From: Photorhabdus luminescens subsp. luminescens
GTDB taxonomy: Bacteria > Pseudomonadota > Gammaproteobacteria > Enterobacterales > Enterobacteriaceae
Direction of reading: 5' to 3'
NCBI RefSeq assembly: GCF_001083805.1
Contig: NZ_JXSK01000008.1
Coordinates: forward strand, 124,001 to 188,000
Length of the DNA: 64,000 bases
The position numbers were made by a program, and so were the translations under genes. This document shows, piece after piece, positions 44,776 to 54,198 of this stretch; the first letter of the stretch is position 1, and each line of letters begins with the position of its first letter. Under the pieces are notes generated by a model. The model searched no databases. It was not told where the DNA came from and saw nothing but the letters and a program-made list of their open reading frames with translations.

Positions 44776-45378
44776 ATGTCTTTACTTACTCTACACACTA
44801 TTGCTACCACACCTGAAAAAAGTAAAAAATTACTCCAAAGTTCTATTGATGATTTCGGCTGGATACCTAACCAAAGTGGTTATATGTCAGAATCACCTTC
44901 ACTATTAGCCGCTTACCAACGAGCACACGACCTATTTATTGATAGTTCACTGAATGAAGAGGAAAAAGCTGTGGTGTGGATTACAACCGGGATAGAAAAT
45001 GGTTGTAATTATACAGTTCAAGCACACGCTTATATTGCAATTCATAATGGTGTGGACAAAAAAACGGTTAAAGCATTGATTGAAAAAACCAACGATCTTT
45101 CCCCACGATTATTGGCGTTACGTGAATTTACCATAGAGGTTATTTACTGCCGAGGACAATTGAAACGAGATGCCATTGATCTATTCTTAAGCCGTGGTTT
45201 TAGCAAACAGAATATGTTGGATGTCGTGTTAGGCGTTTCTCAAAAGAATATGTCAACAATTCTCAATAGCATTGCCGGAACTGAAATTGATGATAAATTC
45301 AAGCTGGACGATCTATACCCTATGGATTTCAAGTTGCATCGCGACGGCAAGGGAGCGAATCCCCGGGAGCATAGATAA
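44776..45378 (+). CDS. AhpD/carboxymuconolactone-decarboxylase-like protein with repeat-derived C-terminus
   Basis: 200 residues. The all-helical AhpD-like core has PNQSGYMSESPSLLAAYQRA, VVWITTGIENGCNYTVQAHA (Cys with His six residues on, in place of the CxxC of true AhpD) and FTIEVIYCRGQLKRDAIDLF. The last ~21 residues, from about LYPMDFKL onward (HRDGKGANPREHR), are encoded by the MITE-like repeat at 45314. The original end has been replaced. Relatives reduce peroxides or decarboxylate; here the function is unknown. Confidence 0.75.
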   Translation: MSLLTLHTIATTPEKSKKLLQSSIDDFGWIPNQSGYMSESPSLLAAYQRAHDLFIDSSLNEEEKAVVWITTGIENGCNYTVQAHAYIAIHNGVDKKTVKALIEKTNDLSPRLLALREFTIEVIYCRGQLKRDAIDLFLSRGFSKQNMLDVVLGVSQKNMSTILNSIAGTEIDDKFKLDDLYPMDFKLHRDGKGANPREHR

Positions 45379-45441
45379 CTATGTGACCGGGGTGAGTGAG
45401 TGCAGCCAACAAAGAGGCAGCTTGAAAGATAATGGGTATAT
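45314..45441 (+). repeat. MITE-like palindromic repeat, copy 2
   Basis: About 128 bases, nearly identical to the reverse complement of 4247-4371. Its first part is read as the C-terminus and stop (45376-45378) of the AhpD-like gene; the rest fills the gap up to 24 bases before the next start. Ends ATACCCTATGGATTTCAAG and CTTGAAAGATAATGGGTAT are imperfect inverted repeats. Confidence 0.9.
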
Positions 45442-45464
45442 AACTGATATTGGAAGGCATCAAC

Positions 45465-46412
45465 ATGCTTTATGTCGATAAAGAAACCGTTGCACGTTAT
45501 TTGACAATGGAACTTAGTCTTAAACTAAGTGAAATAGCATTTAAATTGCAATCGGAGAGAAAAGTAGAGCAACCTTTACGCAATATCGTTAAAGGTGAAG
45601 ACGGCTTAATGGGCACTATGCCGATTTATATTAAGGAAGGACCATATAAAGGGTTTGGATTAAAGTCGGTGGTAGTAAGATTTCAAAGCAACAGCGATAA
45701 ACCTTCACACATCGGTAGTGTGTTGGTTTACGACGAGCCAGGTGTTTCAGGGATTGCAGCGGTAGATGCCGGCGCTATCACAGAAATTCGCACAGCCGCC
45801 GCCTCCGCCTATGCAACCCATCTTCTTGCCGCAAAGGATGCCAGCCGGTTGGCAATACTTGGCACTGGCTTACAAGCAAAAGCACATTTGCAAGCCATGT
45901 TATATGTGCGCCCAATAAAAGAAGTCACTTTATGGGGTCGTAATACAGAAAGATGCCGAGAATTTGCTTCATGGTGTGATAAAACATTAAATCTTCCCAT
46001 TTCTATCAAAGCCTCACCTGCTGAGGCTGTACTCAATAGTGACATCATTTGCACAACCACAGCATCACGTGTCCCTATACTCAATAGAAAAGAGTTGCCG
46101 GTTAAATGTCATGTCAATGCTATTGGCGCTTCGGCCCTGGGGTTTCAGGAACTTAGCGAAGATATGTATAGCAATACCACCCTATTTACTGATTCCAATG
46201 AATCGGTACTTGCTGCCTCTCAATCTGTTATTAAAGCAAGGGAGAAAGGTATTCTTAGCGGATCAGACATTGGAATAGAAATTGGCACCGTTTCTCAATC
46301 TCATTCCAATTTGTGCGATCAAGGTGTGACTATCTTTCAATCCGTTGGTTTGGCCGTTCAAGATATGGTATTTTCCCGGGAAGTCATTCGGCAACTAATA
46401 AAAATGTCTTAA
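45465..46412 (+). CDS. Ornithine cyclodeaminase / mu-crystallin family protein
   Basis: 315 residues from ATG 45465 (GGAAGG upstream). It has a Rossmann domain with ASRLAILGTGLQAKAHLQAM, the arm VRPIKEVTLWGRNTERCREF, and the substrate side KGFGLKSVVVRFQSN with the conserved Lys. TITEIRTAAASAYATHLLAA-like AITEIRTAAASAYATHLLAA is the hallmark before the dinucleotide site. Members are NAD(P)-dependent: ornithine to proline, alanine dehydrogenase, or imine/ketimine reduction. Here an imine or amino acid of the cluster product is the likely substrate. It follows the repeat and ends before a terminator hairpin. Confidence 0.85.
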   Translation: MLYVDKETVARYLTMELSLKLSEIAFKLQSERKVEQPLRNIVKGEDGLMGTMPIYIKEGPYKGFGLKSVVVRFQSNSDKPSHIGSVLVYDEPGVSGIAAVDAGAITEIRTAAASAYATHLLAAKDASRLAILGTGLQAKAHLQAMLYVRPIKEVTLWGRNTERCREFASWCDKTLNLPISIKASPAEAVLNSDIICTTTASRVPILNRKELPVKCHVNAIGASALGFQELSEDMYSNTTLFTDSNESVLAASQSVIKAREKGILSGSDIGIEIGTVSQSHSNLCDQGVTIFQSVGLAVQDMVFSREVIRQLIKMS

Positions 46413-46489
46413 TTATTTTGGAAGAAAATATGCCAAACTTAAGACGTTCAACATTAGAAAAATGTCGTTATTGTCTATACTAAAGAGTC

Positions 46490-46522
46490 CATTTGTCACT
46501 TGCATACGCAAGTGACATTTTT
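46490..46522 (+). terminator. Terminator between the cyclodeaminase-like gene and the exporter
   Basis: TGTCACTTGC (46494-46503) pairs with GCAAGTGACA (46508-46517) around a 4-base loop, followed by TTTTTATG. The 10-bp stem is perfect. Only about 40 bases remain before the exporter start, so the two may be partly coupled or the exporter may be served by read-through. Confidence 0.85.
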
Positions 46523-46562
46523 ATGTTCTGTTACTTCAAGGTGTTATTTTGAGAGGAAAGAT

Positions 46563-47189
46563 ATGCTAGAAGTGTCACAAATAGTAACCTATACAGCGGC
46601 ATTGACTGTTGCTGCGGCGATACCAGGCCCAGGAATGGCAGCATTGGTTGCCAGAAGTGTGAGTAGTGGCGCGTTAGCGGGATTTAGTGTGTTATTTGGT
46701 CTGATTATCGGCGATCTCACTTATTTATCTTTTGCAGTCTTTGGTTTGTCTGTTATTGCAAGTAGCTTTGATACCTTATTTGTTGCTATAAGATGGGGAG
46801 CGGCACTATATTTGAGTTATTTAGCATGGCAATTCTGGTTTGCCGATCATCAACCCATTGGCGAAGACCAACCCATTAAGAAAAAGGAGTTGGCTGCGGC
46901 TTGGTTATCTGGGCTCACTCTAACGTTAAGCAATCCTAAAACTATTGCCTTCTATCTCGCGTTATTACCTTTGGTGATTAACATGGAATCTATCTCGTTG
47001 CAAAACTGGGGATTCATGTTAGTGCCGCTGACGGTGCTTGTTTTATTCAGCGTAGGAGCGGTATTTATTCTCGGCGCTCTCAGTATTCGACATTTGTTAT
47101 CAAGCCAACGGGCACAACGGATGTTATTTAAAGGTGCAGCTATTATTATGTTCGTAACCGCTGTAACTATGCTGTTCAAAGCCGATTAA
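46563..47189 (+). CDS. LysE/RhtB-family amino acid exporter
   Basis: 208 residues from ATG 46563 (GAGAGGAAAG upstream), the family's normal length. Six hydrophobic segments, with the signature PGPGMAALVARSVSSGALAG (about 20-40) and GLTLTLSNPKTIAFYLALLP in the centre, are the LysE/RhtB marks. These inner-membrane proteins export amino acids and related compounds. The position after the amino-acid-making cluster makes export of its product plausible, which would also protect the producer. Confidence 0.88.
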   Translation: MLEVSQIVTYTAALTVAAAIPGPGMAALVARSVSSGALAGFSVLFGLIIGDLTYLSFAVFGLSVIASSFDTLFVAIRWGAALYLSYLAWQFWFADHQPIGEDQPIKKKELAAAWLSGLTLTLSNPKTIAFYLALLPLVINMESISLQNWGFMLVPLTVLVLFSVGAVFILGALSIRHLLSSQRAQRMLFKGAAIIMFVTAVTMLFKAD

Positions 47190-47434
47190 AAACTTTAATT
47201 CCTGACTATCCCCACGGTTTTGTTGAATAAGAATCGACCCTGAAAAACCTTTCTTATCAATAAATCGTGGACACAATCTTCCCCCAGAAACCGCAGCATA
47301 GACTTATCGTCGGAACTTGATAGATTTCAAGTCAACCGGGCTGCGGGCTTTCATCACGCAGCAATGACCTTTAAAGAACCTAACAATAACAGAAATGAAA
47401 AATATAGCTCATCACCTGAATGGCTCATCGGAAT
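47190..47434. other. Intergenic region before tRNA-Ser
   Basis: No gene is visible. The 47215-47400 part is of unknown content. Confidence 0.5.
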
Positions 47435-47468
47435 GAAAAAAACCTCATGCACCAGAAGTGCATGAGGT
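47435..47468 (-). terminator. Terminator of tRNA-Ser
   Basis: AACCTCATGCAC and GTGCATGAGGTT (47441-47468) form a long stem followed by TTTTTTTC on the minus strand. Confidence 0.9.
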
Positions 47469-47475
47469 TAGTATT

Positions 47476-47563
<88 letters not shown>

Positions 47564-47710
47564 ATGACGCGGGATTATGCTCTCAACATGATAATATGTC
47601 TAGTCTCTATCGTAAAAATTCTGTGATTCTTTTACTGTTCGCTCAATCCTCAATCTACAATATCCTTTCTAGCCCCGATCCTGCTAAAATTAGCCTGAAT
47701 ACATCGAATC

Positions 47711-50467
47711 ATGAGATTCACCAATTTAACGAGCTCGCTAAACAGCCAAGCAATTATTAAGGCTTTTACTCAACGAATGTATAACAAACAATTTTCTATT
47801 AATTCATCAACCATAAACCGTTACTACGGTCTGTTCATTATTCTGCTTTTCGTCTCCCTGTTTTTATACAGCTATAACTACTTCAATGCCTGGTTAATGG
47901 GGAAAAAGTATGCGCTAAATAGTGTTGCAACCAAAATAGTATTACAGATAGAAGATTATCGTTACCACGCTAATTCTATCTTCAAACAAGCCAATAGCGC
48001 ATCTTTTAAACCGCAAGAATCCGTCACACCGATGAAGCTACGGCCTGATGTTTACTGGCTTGAGAATCATTATCAAACTATCGACACGATTGTTTTTGGT
48101 CACCACAGCGCTGCAAGTGTAGAGTTGGCACAACGCCTTTCCAATTATATGGAGATTTTGTGGGGCACTCGCAATGAATACAACTCCATGTACTATCTGA
48201 ACGGTAAAGATAACAGTCTGTTTCTGATAACAACTCACTCTATTCTTAAACCAGAATTGAGATTTAAAGAGAGTTATCTCACACTCACCGCCGAATCAAA
48301 ACGTTCAGAAATGCTAATGCAATCCACCGCGCTAGATGAACGGGAAAATATTTCATCAATCCGTAAGTTAAATAGCGAAAATATCTATTTTTATACTTAC
48401 CGGGCAACATTCAATTCACCGGGTCAATTAGCAACAGTTATCGCTTTTGATTTACCTATTTGCCATCTTCTTCCTATGGATATGGCAGCCGCAAATTTCA
48501 GTTTATTGTCGGATGATGAACAACCCCCTCATGAAATCAATAAAGTCAATATTTCACAAAATGGTTTCTGGCTCGAATTTTCTCAATCACTCAAAGGTAC
48601 GCAATACAAACTGTTGTATCGGATATCCCTCAAAGATTTGCTAATCGATTTGTTATACAGAAACATCTGGTTGTTACTGGCTGATTCAGTATTTATTATC
48701 CTGTCTTTAGGGGGGCTTATCTACATTCGTCGAAAATATATCGCTCCAAACGCCCTCATGAACCACGAGTTACAAGTCAAGGATGCGTTAAGTCACGATA
48801 TTATCTCTAATATCCCGATTGGCCTATTAATTTACGATTTTTCAGTAAATCAAATAATTATGTGCAATAACATTGCCGATCATCTGTTACCGAATGTCGA
48901 TTTAAATAAAATTAAGATGATGGCAAAGCAACATCATGGTGTCATCCAAACATCAATCGACGATTCAGTCTATGAAATTAAAATGTACAGCATGCGCCTG
49001 TTGCCGGAAACTTATCTGTTTTTACTGCAAGATAAAGATCAAGAAGCATTAATTAGCAGGCGTCTACAACTTGCTCACTTGGAACATGATAAGAGTGTAC
49101 AAGCTCGTCGTTTCATGCTGACCAACATTCGTTCTGAGTTAAAACAACCAATAAAGGAGTTAGATCATATCGCTTACCAACTGAAACAAATTCTCACAGA
49201 AGAAAATAATGTTCGTATTGTTGATAATTTATTAACTAAATCCGAATATATATCCGATTGGATCGAGAATATTTCATTACTCAATGAATTAGAATCAGGA
49301 GAATGGCAAGCAAAAAACGAGTCGTTTTCATTATCAGTCATTTTAGAAGACATTATTAAAAAAGTGTTTCCTAAGATGAATAGTAAAGGATTAAATTATT
49401 ATTATCATTGTAATATTAATCCTGAATCACTATTTATTGGCGATAGCGCCGCCATCAGTAAAATTGTCCTGATGTTATTTAATTATGCAATCACGCTCAC
49501 ATCTTATGGCAAGATATCTCTCATCGTTAATTATTCCCAGGAATACAAAGAACAAATTAAAATCGAAATTATAGATACAGGGGCCGGGCTTAATTCAACA
49601 GATTTAACAAATTTAAATTATCCATTTTTAAGCCAAGCGACAGGTGATAGACATCAATCCAATTCAGGACTGACCTTTTATTTATGTAACCAATTATGTA
49701 GAAAATTGAATGGTCATTTTACTATAAACAGCAAACCCAACCTGGGCACGCACTATGCTATCAGTCTGCCCTTAATAATCGGCCAAGACCAATGTCCGCC
49801 GCTACTGGAAGACATTACTGTCTTGCTGGATATCAGCAATACGGAGATCCGTAAGATTGTGCAAAATCATCTGCATCATTATGGCGCTGTTTACTTCGAT
49901 AAGAAGCAAGAAAATATGAATCGAGAATACGATATCATGTTGACAGATAAACCCTACGATTCGGCAAAATCGACTATATTACTGGTTGATAATCTGGCCG
50001 GTTTTGAGCAGATAAAATCTGACTATATTCGGTGTAACTACAATCTGAGTGAAGCTGTTATCAATGCCATTTCGTTATTAATTGAGAGAAGTTTCAGTTT
50101 TAACGAGTTTAATGCAAATTTAGAAACGTCGGCATTTAGCGATGAAAGCAGTGATTACGATTTTGGCAATGTCATAAATAGTTATCAAAAACAGCTCACT
50201 GATAGCGATTGCCGACAATTATTTGTCGAGACAGTACCGATAGATATTAATAAGCTGTATACTGATATAGAACAATATGATCTGATATCGCTTTCGCAAA
50301 CAGCACATCGCCTGAAAGGCGTTTTTGCTATGTTAGACTTAGAACTCCTCAAACTTTCTTGCGAAACACTGGAACAACACATAACAGACAGTAACGAAAT
50401 AGAGATTAAGAATAGCATTAGCCGTATTGAGTCCTTCACTAAAAGGCTATTGCAGCAGGGTAACTAA
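47711..50467 (+). CDS. rcsD: RcsD, phosphotransfer protein of the Rcs envelope-stress relay
   Basis: 918 residues (E. coli about 890). The N-terminal membrane segment (about 37-57) is followed by a large periplasmic domain and a second membrane segment (about 318-337). Then comes a degenerate histidine-kinase-like region without the HExxTP box, and a C-terminal HPt domain with the phospho-accepting His866 in AHRLKGVFAMLDLE. RcsD passes phosphate from RcsC to RcsB at the inner membrane. It overlaps no gene; rcsB follows 4 bases after its stop. The first ATG is used; an internal ATG 22 codons on is also possible. Confidence 0.93.
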   Translation: MRFTNLTSSLNSQAIIKAFTQRMYNKQFSINSSTINRYYGLFIILLFVSLFLYSYNYFNAWLMGKKYALNSVATKIVLQIEDYRYHANSIFKQANSASFKPQESVTPMKLRPDVYWLENHYQTIDTIVFGHHSAASVELAQRLSNYMEILWGTRNEYNSMYYLNGKDNSLFLITTHSILKPELRFKESYLTLTAESKRSEMLMQSTALDERENISSIRKLNSENIYFYTYRATFNSPGQLATVIAFDLPICHLLPMDMAAANFSLLSDDEQPPHEINKVNISQNGFWLEFSQSLKGTQYKLLYRISLKDLLIDLLYRNIWLLLADSVFIILSLGGLIYIRRKYIAPNALMNHELQVKDALSHDIISNIPIGLLIYDFSVNQIIMCNNIADHLLPNVDLNKIKMMAKQHHGVIQTSIDDSVYEIKMYSMRLLPETYLFLLQDKDQEALISRRLQLAHLEHDKSVQARRFMLTNIRSELKQPIKELDHIAYQLKQILTEENNVRIVDNLLTKSEYISDWIENISLLNELESGEWQAKNESFSLSVILEDIIKKVFPKMNSKGLNYYYHCNINPESLFIGDSAAISKIVLMLFNYAITLTSYGKISLIVNYSQEYKEQIKIEIIDTGAGLNSTDLTNLNYPFLSQATGDRHQSNSGLTFYLCNQLCRKLNGHFTINSKPNLGTHYAISLPLIIGQDQCPPLLEDITVLLDISNTEIRKIVQNHLHHYGAVYFDKKQENMNREYDIMLTDKPYDSAKSTILLVDNLAGFEQIKSDYIRCNYNLSEAVINAISLLIERSFSFNEFNANLETSAFSDESSDYDFGNVINSYQKQLTDSDCRQLFVETVPIDINKLYTDIEQYDLISLSQTAHRLKGVFAMLDLELLKLSCETLEQHITDSNEIEIKNSISRIESFTKRLLQQGN

Positions 50468-50471
50468 TAAG

Positions 50472-51125
50472 ATGAATAACCTTAACGTCATTATTGCTGA
50501 TGATCATCCAATTGTCCTGTTTGGCATCCGCAAATCACTTGAGCGGCTTGAATGGATCAACGTCGTCGCAGAGTCGGAAGACTCGACTACGTTGATCAAC
50601 AATCTGTCTTGTATTAAAGCAAACGTATTGATCACTGATCTGTCTATGCCTGGCGACATATACGGCGATGGAATCAATTTGATTAAATACATCAAACGCC
50701 ATTATCCCAGACTATCAATCATTGTTCTAACCATGAACAATAATCCAGCAATCTTAAGTGCTGTACTCGAACTTGATATTGAAGGCATTGTCTTAAAACA
50801 AGGAGCGCCAACAGATTTACCCGATGTATTGACGGCCCTGAACCAAGGGGAAAAATTTATGCCAGAAAGCGTTTCCGAACTGTTGAAAAAAGTGACGAAA
50901 ACCCCCTATGGCGATAAACCGTTATCACAAAAAGAGAGTGAAGTTATACGTCTATTTGCCCAAGGCTTTTTGGTAACAGACATTGCCAAAAAACTCAAAC
51001 GCAGTGTCAAAACTATCAGCAGCCAGAAAAAATCAGCTATGGTAAAACTGGGAGTAAATAACGATATTGCATTACTCAATTACCTTGCTTCTGTCACTAT
51101 CAATACAAGCGATAATGTTCAATAG
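50472..51125 (+). CDS. rcsB: RcsB, response regulator of the Rcs relay
   Basis: 217 residues, nearly the same as E. coli RcsB. The receiver domain has DDHPIVLFGIRKSLE and the phospho-acceptor Asp56 in LITDLSMPG; a LuxR-type helix-turn-helix (about 150-205) reads KESEVIRLFAQGFLVTDIAK then KSAMVKLGVNNDIALLNYL. It controls capsule, motility and surface genes. The start 50472 is set by matching MNNLNVIIADDHPI; the longer frame overlaps rcsD. It is cotranscribed with rcsD and ends before a terminator shared with rcsC. Confidence 0.96.
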   Translation: MNNLNVIIADDHPIVLFGIRKSLERLEWINVVAESEDSTTLINNLSCIKANVLITDLSMPGDIYGDGINLIKYIKRHYPRLSIIVLTMNNNPAILSAVLELDIEGIVLKQGAPTDLPDVLTALNQGEKFMPESVSELLKKVTKTPYGDKPLSQKESEVIRLFAQGFLVTDIAKKLKRSVKTISSQKKSAMVKLGVNNDIALLNYLASVTINTSDNVQ

Positions 51126-51161
51126 ATACCGTTCATTATTTTGATATGAAAGTCGTCCTGA

Positions 51162-51198
51162 TGCCCGGCAACTATTTATTTGTGCCGGGCATTGTTTT
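51162..51198. terminator. Shared terminator between convergent rcsB and rcsC
   Basis: TGCCCGGCA (51162-51170) and TGTGCCGGGCA (51181-51191) form a stem of about 8 bp around a loop with TATTTATT, followed by TTGTTTT. It lies between rcsB (plus) and rcsC (minus) and can serve both. Confidence 0.85.
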
Positions 51199-51211
51199 AT
51201 AAATCATCGTT

Positions 51212-54028
51212 TCAAATCATCTCCGCTAATACCTGCCTGAGAGTCACCAAGGAAACAGGTTTAGACAAGCAATCATTCATTCCTGCATCAATACAGCGCT
51301 GTTTTTCTTCTGCCAGTGCATTTGCCGTAATACCAATAATCGGCAACTTACATCCCTCATTTCGTAAGTACATTGTTAACACATAACCATCCATGTTGGG
51401 CATATTGACATCCGTCAAAATGATATCAACCCCTCCGTTCTTCAAATATTCCAACGCATCCAATCCATCATTTGCCATCGCTGTTTGAAAACCGATGGAT
51501 TTCAATTGATCGGCCAATAAGCGGCGGTTGATAGGATGATCATCCACCACCAACACCATAATAGTATTAAACCGGGTATTTGCCTGAAAAACAGGTGGGG
51601 CGGTATTTAATACCACATTAAGATTCGATGAAATCAACCGCTCAATCATTACCGGCAAATCATGTAAATGGTAAGTGTTGTGTAACCAATAGTTTTCTCT
51701 GATTTGTTCCGGTGAGCCAATATAGTCGGTCGATAATTCAATATAACCATATACTTGGGAAGCCACCGCATCAGGGAAATCGCTGATAATAATTTCACTG
51801 CCATCAGTAGTTTGCCCGCGATATAAAATAGTGTGTAAGCCATGATGAACCAGAAAACGCTGTAAAAATTCCTCCAGATAAAGATTACGTATAGCCAAGA
51901 TGATTTTTCGCTGATGCTCATTTATTAACTGAGTTTTTGGCCTATATTTCGCACCATATAAAGGTAAACGAATAGAAAACATACTCCCTATCTGTGGTTG
52001 TGAAATGACTTCAATATCACCATCCATCAGATTGATAAGTTTTTCACAAATCGCCAGACCAAGCCCCGTTCCCTGAGATGAGCTTTCCGTATTTGGCATG
52101 ATCTGGAAAAATGGATCAAACAACTGAACAAGCGCTTTATCAGAAATGCCGACGCCCGTATCCTTTATTCTGACGTATAAATAATCTCTATCAACCGTCA
52201 CATGGATAACCACACATCCGGTATCAGTGAATTTAATCGCATTATTTAACAGATTAGATATAACTTGTTGTAATCGCACCGGATCATTGCAGATATAATT
52301 CGGAACATCCGGTTCAATATAGCAATACAAGGTCAACGGTTTTTTCACCACTAACGGCAGGTAGTTAGAAATAACATGAGAGATAACTTCCTGACAGGAA
52401 AATTCTCTAGACTCAATTTTAAGCTGTTTAGATTCAATTTTTGAGAAGTCGAGAATATCACTGATAATTTTTAGCAATAACGCTGAAGAATTATTCATCG
52501 TTGATAACAAACGAATAGATTCAGCAGGCAACGAATGCGCCTGTAATAACTCCAAGTTCCCAATAATACCGTAAAGCGGGGTTCTCAATTCGTGACTGAC
52601 GGTAGCTAAAAACATAGATTTAGAATAGTTAGCCTGCTCCGATGCCAGCGCCATCTCCTGTAATGATTTTTCCATCCGTACACGGACGCTAATATCAACC
52701 AAAACACAAATCGCCACCTCTTCATTCCTGTAGCGAGAATGAACAAAACTGATTTGTAGATGATGATGATTACTGGTGACGACATCAACATAACTGCTGG
52801 TTCTGTCACAAATAATATGAATAATACGTTCCCGATCTTCATGCGTTAACATTCTTAAATAATTATGAGCCAACTCATTACTTAGAATATTACTCCCATC
52901 ACTGACCCGCAATATACTGATCCCAACCGGCGCTGAAGCGACAATTTTATGATTAAATTGTTCATGCTCTTCTAGCCGAATCGCATTCTCTTCAGCCGGA
53001 GCAAACATTTTCCGCTCAAACAAGTACACCAGAATAATGATGACAAAGGCAGATAACACATTAAGCACAATGCTGCTAATAATCTGTAGCTTAAAACCCT
53101 CAAAAATAGTTTTCAGCGGCAACGCATAGATGATACTGAATGAAGATGGCATTAATCGACGTTTTAACAGTAAATCAGTGAAATTATCATCATAGCCAAA
53201 ATAAGGCGCTTCCAACTGATAATCAGCATAATGAAGCTTATAGTCATCATTTGCTGGATAGTGCAACACAGGTTGATTACTGCGATTCAATAACGTTATT
53301 GAAATTGGGCGGTCTTGTCTTTGAATAAAAGAGTCCAATCTGATGAATTGTTCAATGCCTATCATTGCAACCATCTGACCATTTACATATACCGGCGCCA
53401 ATACATAGAGATGACCGCTATCAGATCTGGCGCCAGGAATAACCCAATAAACATTTCGTTCTTTACCTTGATCTTTCAAGCTGATAAGTCTGCGTGAATT
53501 TTCATAAACTATTTTTTTCAGCGTATCAGGTTCAGTCGAGGTATTACGGATAGAAAAACTCACCATACACATACTTTGTGTACCCACCAGGAAAACCTGA
53601 TTCAATCCCTGAGGCGCCGCAAGATTATCCTTCCAATAGAAGATAAGGTTATTCAACGAATTTAAATAACTATGAGTGTTGTTGCGAAAAGTACGACAAT
53701 CAGCGCTTTGGTTCAAAGGATGATAAGAAAACGCCGGGCTATTATGTGGAAAATCAAAAATAGCATTTTTGCCATTAGAATTCAGTAAATGCTTCTCGGT
53801 CATATATTGGATATCCCGCAGAACACTTGCTGTATGACGCACATAAGAGAGTGTGGAATCATAATTAGCATTGTATTCTTGCCGAATATCCGACTTGACT
53901 TCATTAAAGATATTAACCAAGTAAAAAGCTGTTAATAAAGCGCCTAATGCCCACAACATTAAGCCAAGCACCCGGAAAAGATAACGGGATATTTTTAGTG
54001 ATGTACGAAAAGAGGAAAGATATCTCAA
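51212..54028 (-). CDS. rcsC: RcsC, hybrid sensor kinase of the Rcs relay
   Basis: 938 residues. Membrane segments near 15-38 and 318-337 flank a periplasmic sensor domain. Then follow a PAS-like part, a HisKA domain with the phosphorylated His479 in ATVSHELRTPLYG (same number as E. coli), an ATPase with NLLNNAIKFTDTG and GTGLGLAICEKLI, an ABL-like domain, and a C-terminal receiver with Asp873 in ILTDVNMPNMDGY. It autophosphorylates and feeds RcsD, then RcsB. It is convergent with rcsB, the enterobacterial arrangement. Confidence 0.96.
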   Translation of the reverse strand: MRYLSSFRTSLKISRYLFRVLGLMLWALGALLTAFYLVNIFNEVKSDIRQEYNANYDSTLSYVRHTASVLRDIQYMTEKHLLNSNGKNAIFDFPHNSPAFSYHPLNQSADCRTFRNNTHSYLNSLNNLIFYWKDNLAAPQGLNQVFLVGTQSMCMVSFSIRNTSTEPDTLKKIVYENSRRLISLKDQGKERNVYWVIPGARSDSGHLYVLAPVYVNGQMVAMIGIEQFIRLDSFIQRQDRPISITLLNRSNQPVLHYPANDDYKLHYADYQLEAPYFGYDDNFTDLLLKRRLMPSSFSIIYALPLKTIFEGFKLQIISSIVLNVLSAFVIIILVYLFERKMFAPAEENAIRLEEHEQFNHKIVASAPVGISILRVSDGSNILSNELAHNYLRMLTHEDRERIIHIICDRTSSYVDVVTSNHHHLQISFVHSRYRNEEVAICVLVDISVRVRMEKSLQEMALASEQANYSKSMFLATVSHELRTPLYGIIGNLELLQAHSLPAESIRLLSTMNNSSALLLKIISDILDFSKIESKQLKIESREFSCQEVISHVISNYLPLVVKKPLTLYCYIEPDVPNYICNDPVRLQQVISNLLNNAIKFTDTGCVVIHVTVDRDYLYVRIKDTGVGISDKALVQLFDPFFQIMPNTESSSQGTGLGLAICEKLINLMDGDIEVISQPQIGSMFSIRLPLYGAKYRPKTQLINEHQRKIILAIRNLYLEEFLQRFLVHHGLHTILYRGQTTDGSEIIISDFPDAVASQVYGYIELSTDYIGSPEQIRENYWLHNTYHLHDLPVMIERLISSNLNVVLNTAPPVFQANTRFNTIMVLVVDDHPINRRLLADQLKSIGFQTAMANDGLDALEYLKNGGVDIILTDVNMPNMDGYVLTMYLRNEGCKLPIIGITANALAEEKQRCIDAGMNDCLSKPVSLVTLRQVLAEMI

Positions 54029-54198
54029 AAGGCTACCTGATAAAAACTAACATCATTCAACGTCATTAATAACAAGATATACCAGAGTTTAAAGATTACA
54101 AAGCCCCATCAATCGCATATTTTAATATTAAGAAAAATCCCTTAAAAAAACAGGCACCGAAGTACCTGTCTCTTAATTGAGTGAAAAAATATCTTCAC
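54029..54198. other. Intergenic region between gyrA and rcsC
   Basis: Contains ACAGGCACCGAAGTACCTGT (54151-54170), an imperfect hairpin, with a T-rich stretch on the minus strand (TTTTTTAAGGG, 54148-54138), probably the gyrA terminator. The rcsC promoter lies between it and 54028. Confidence 0.55.
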
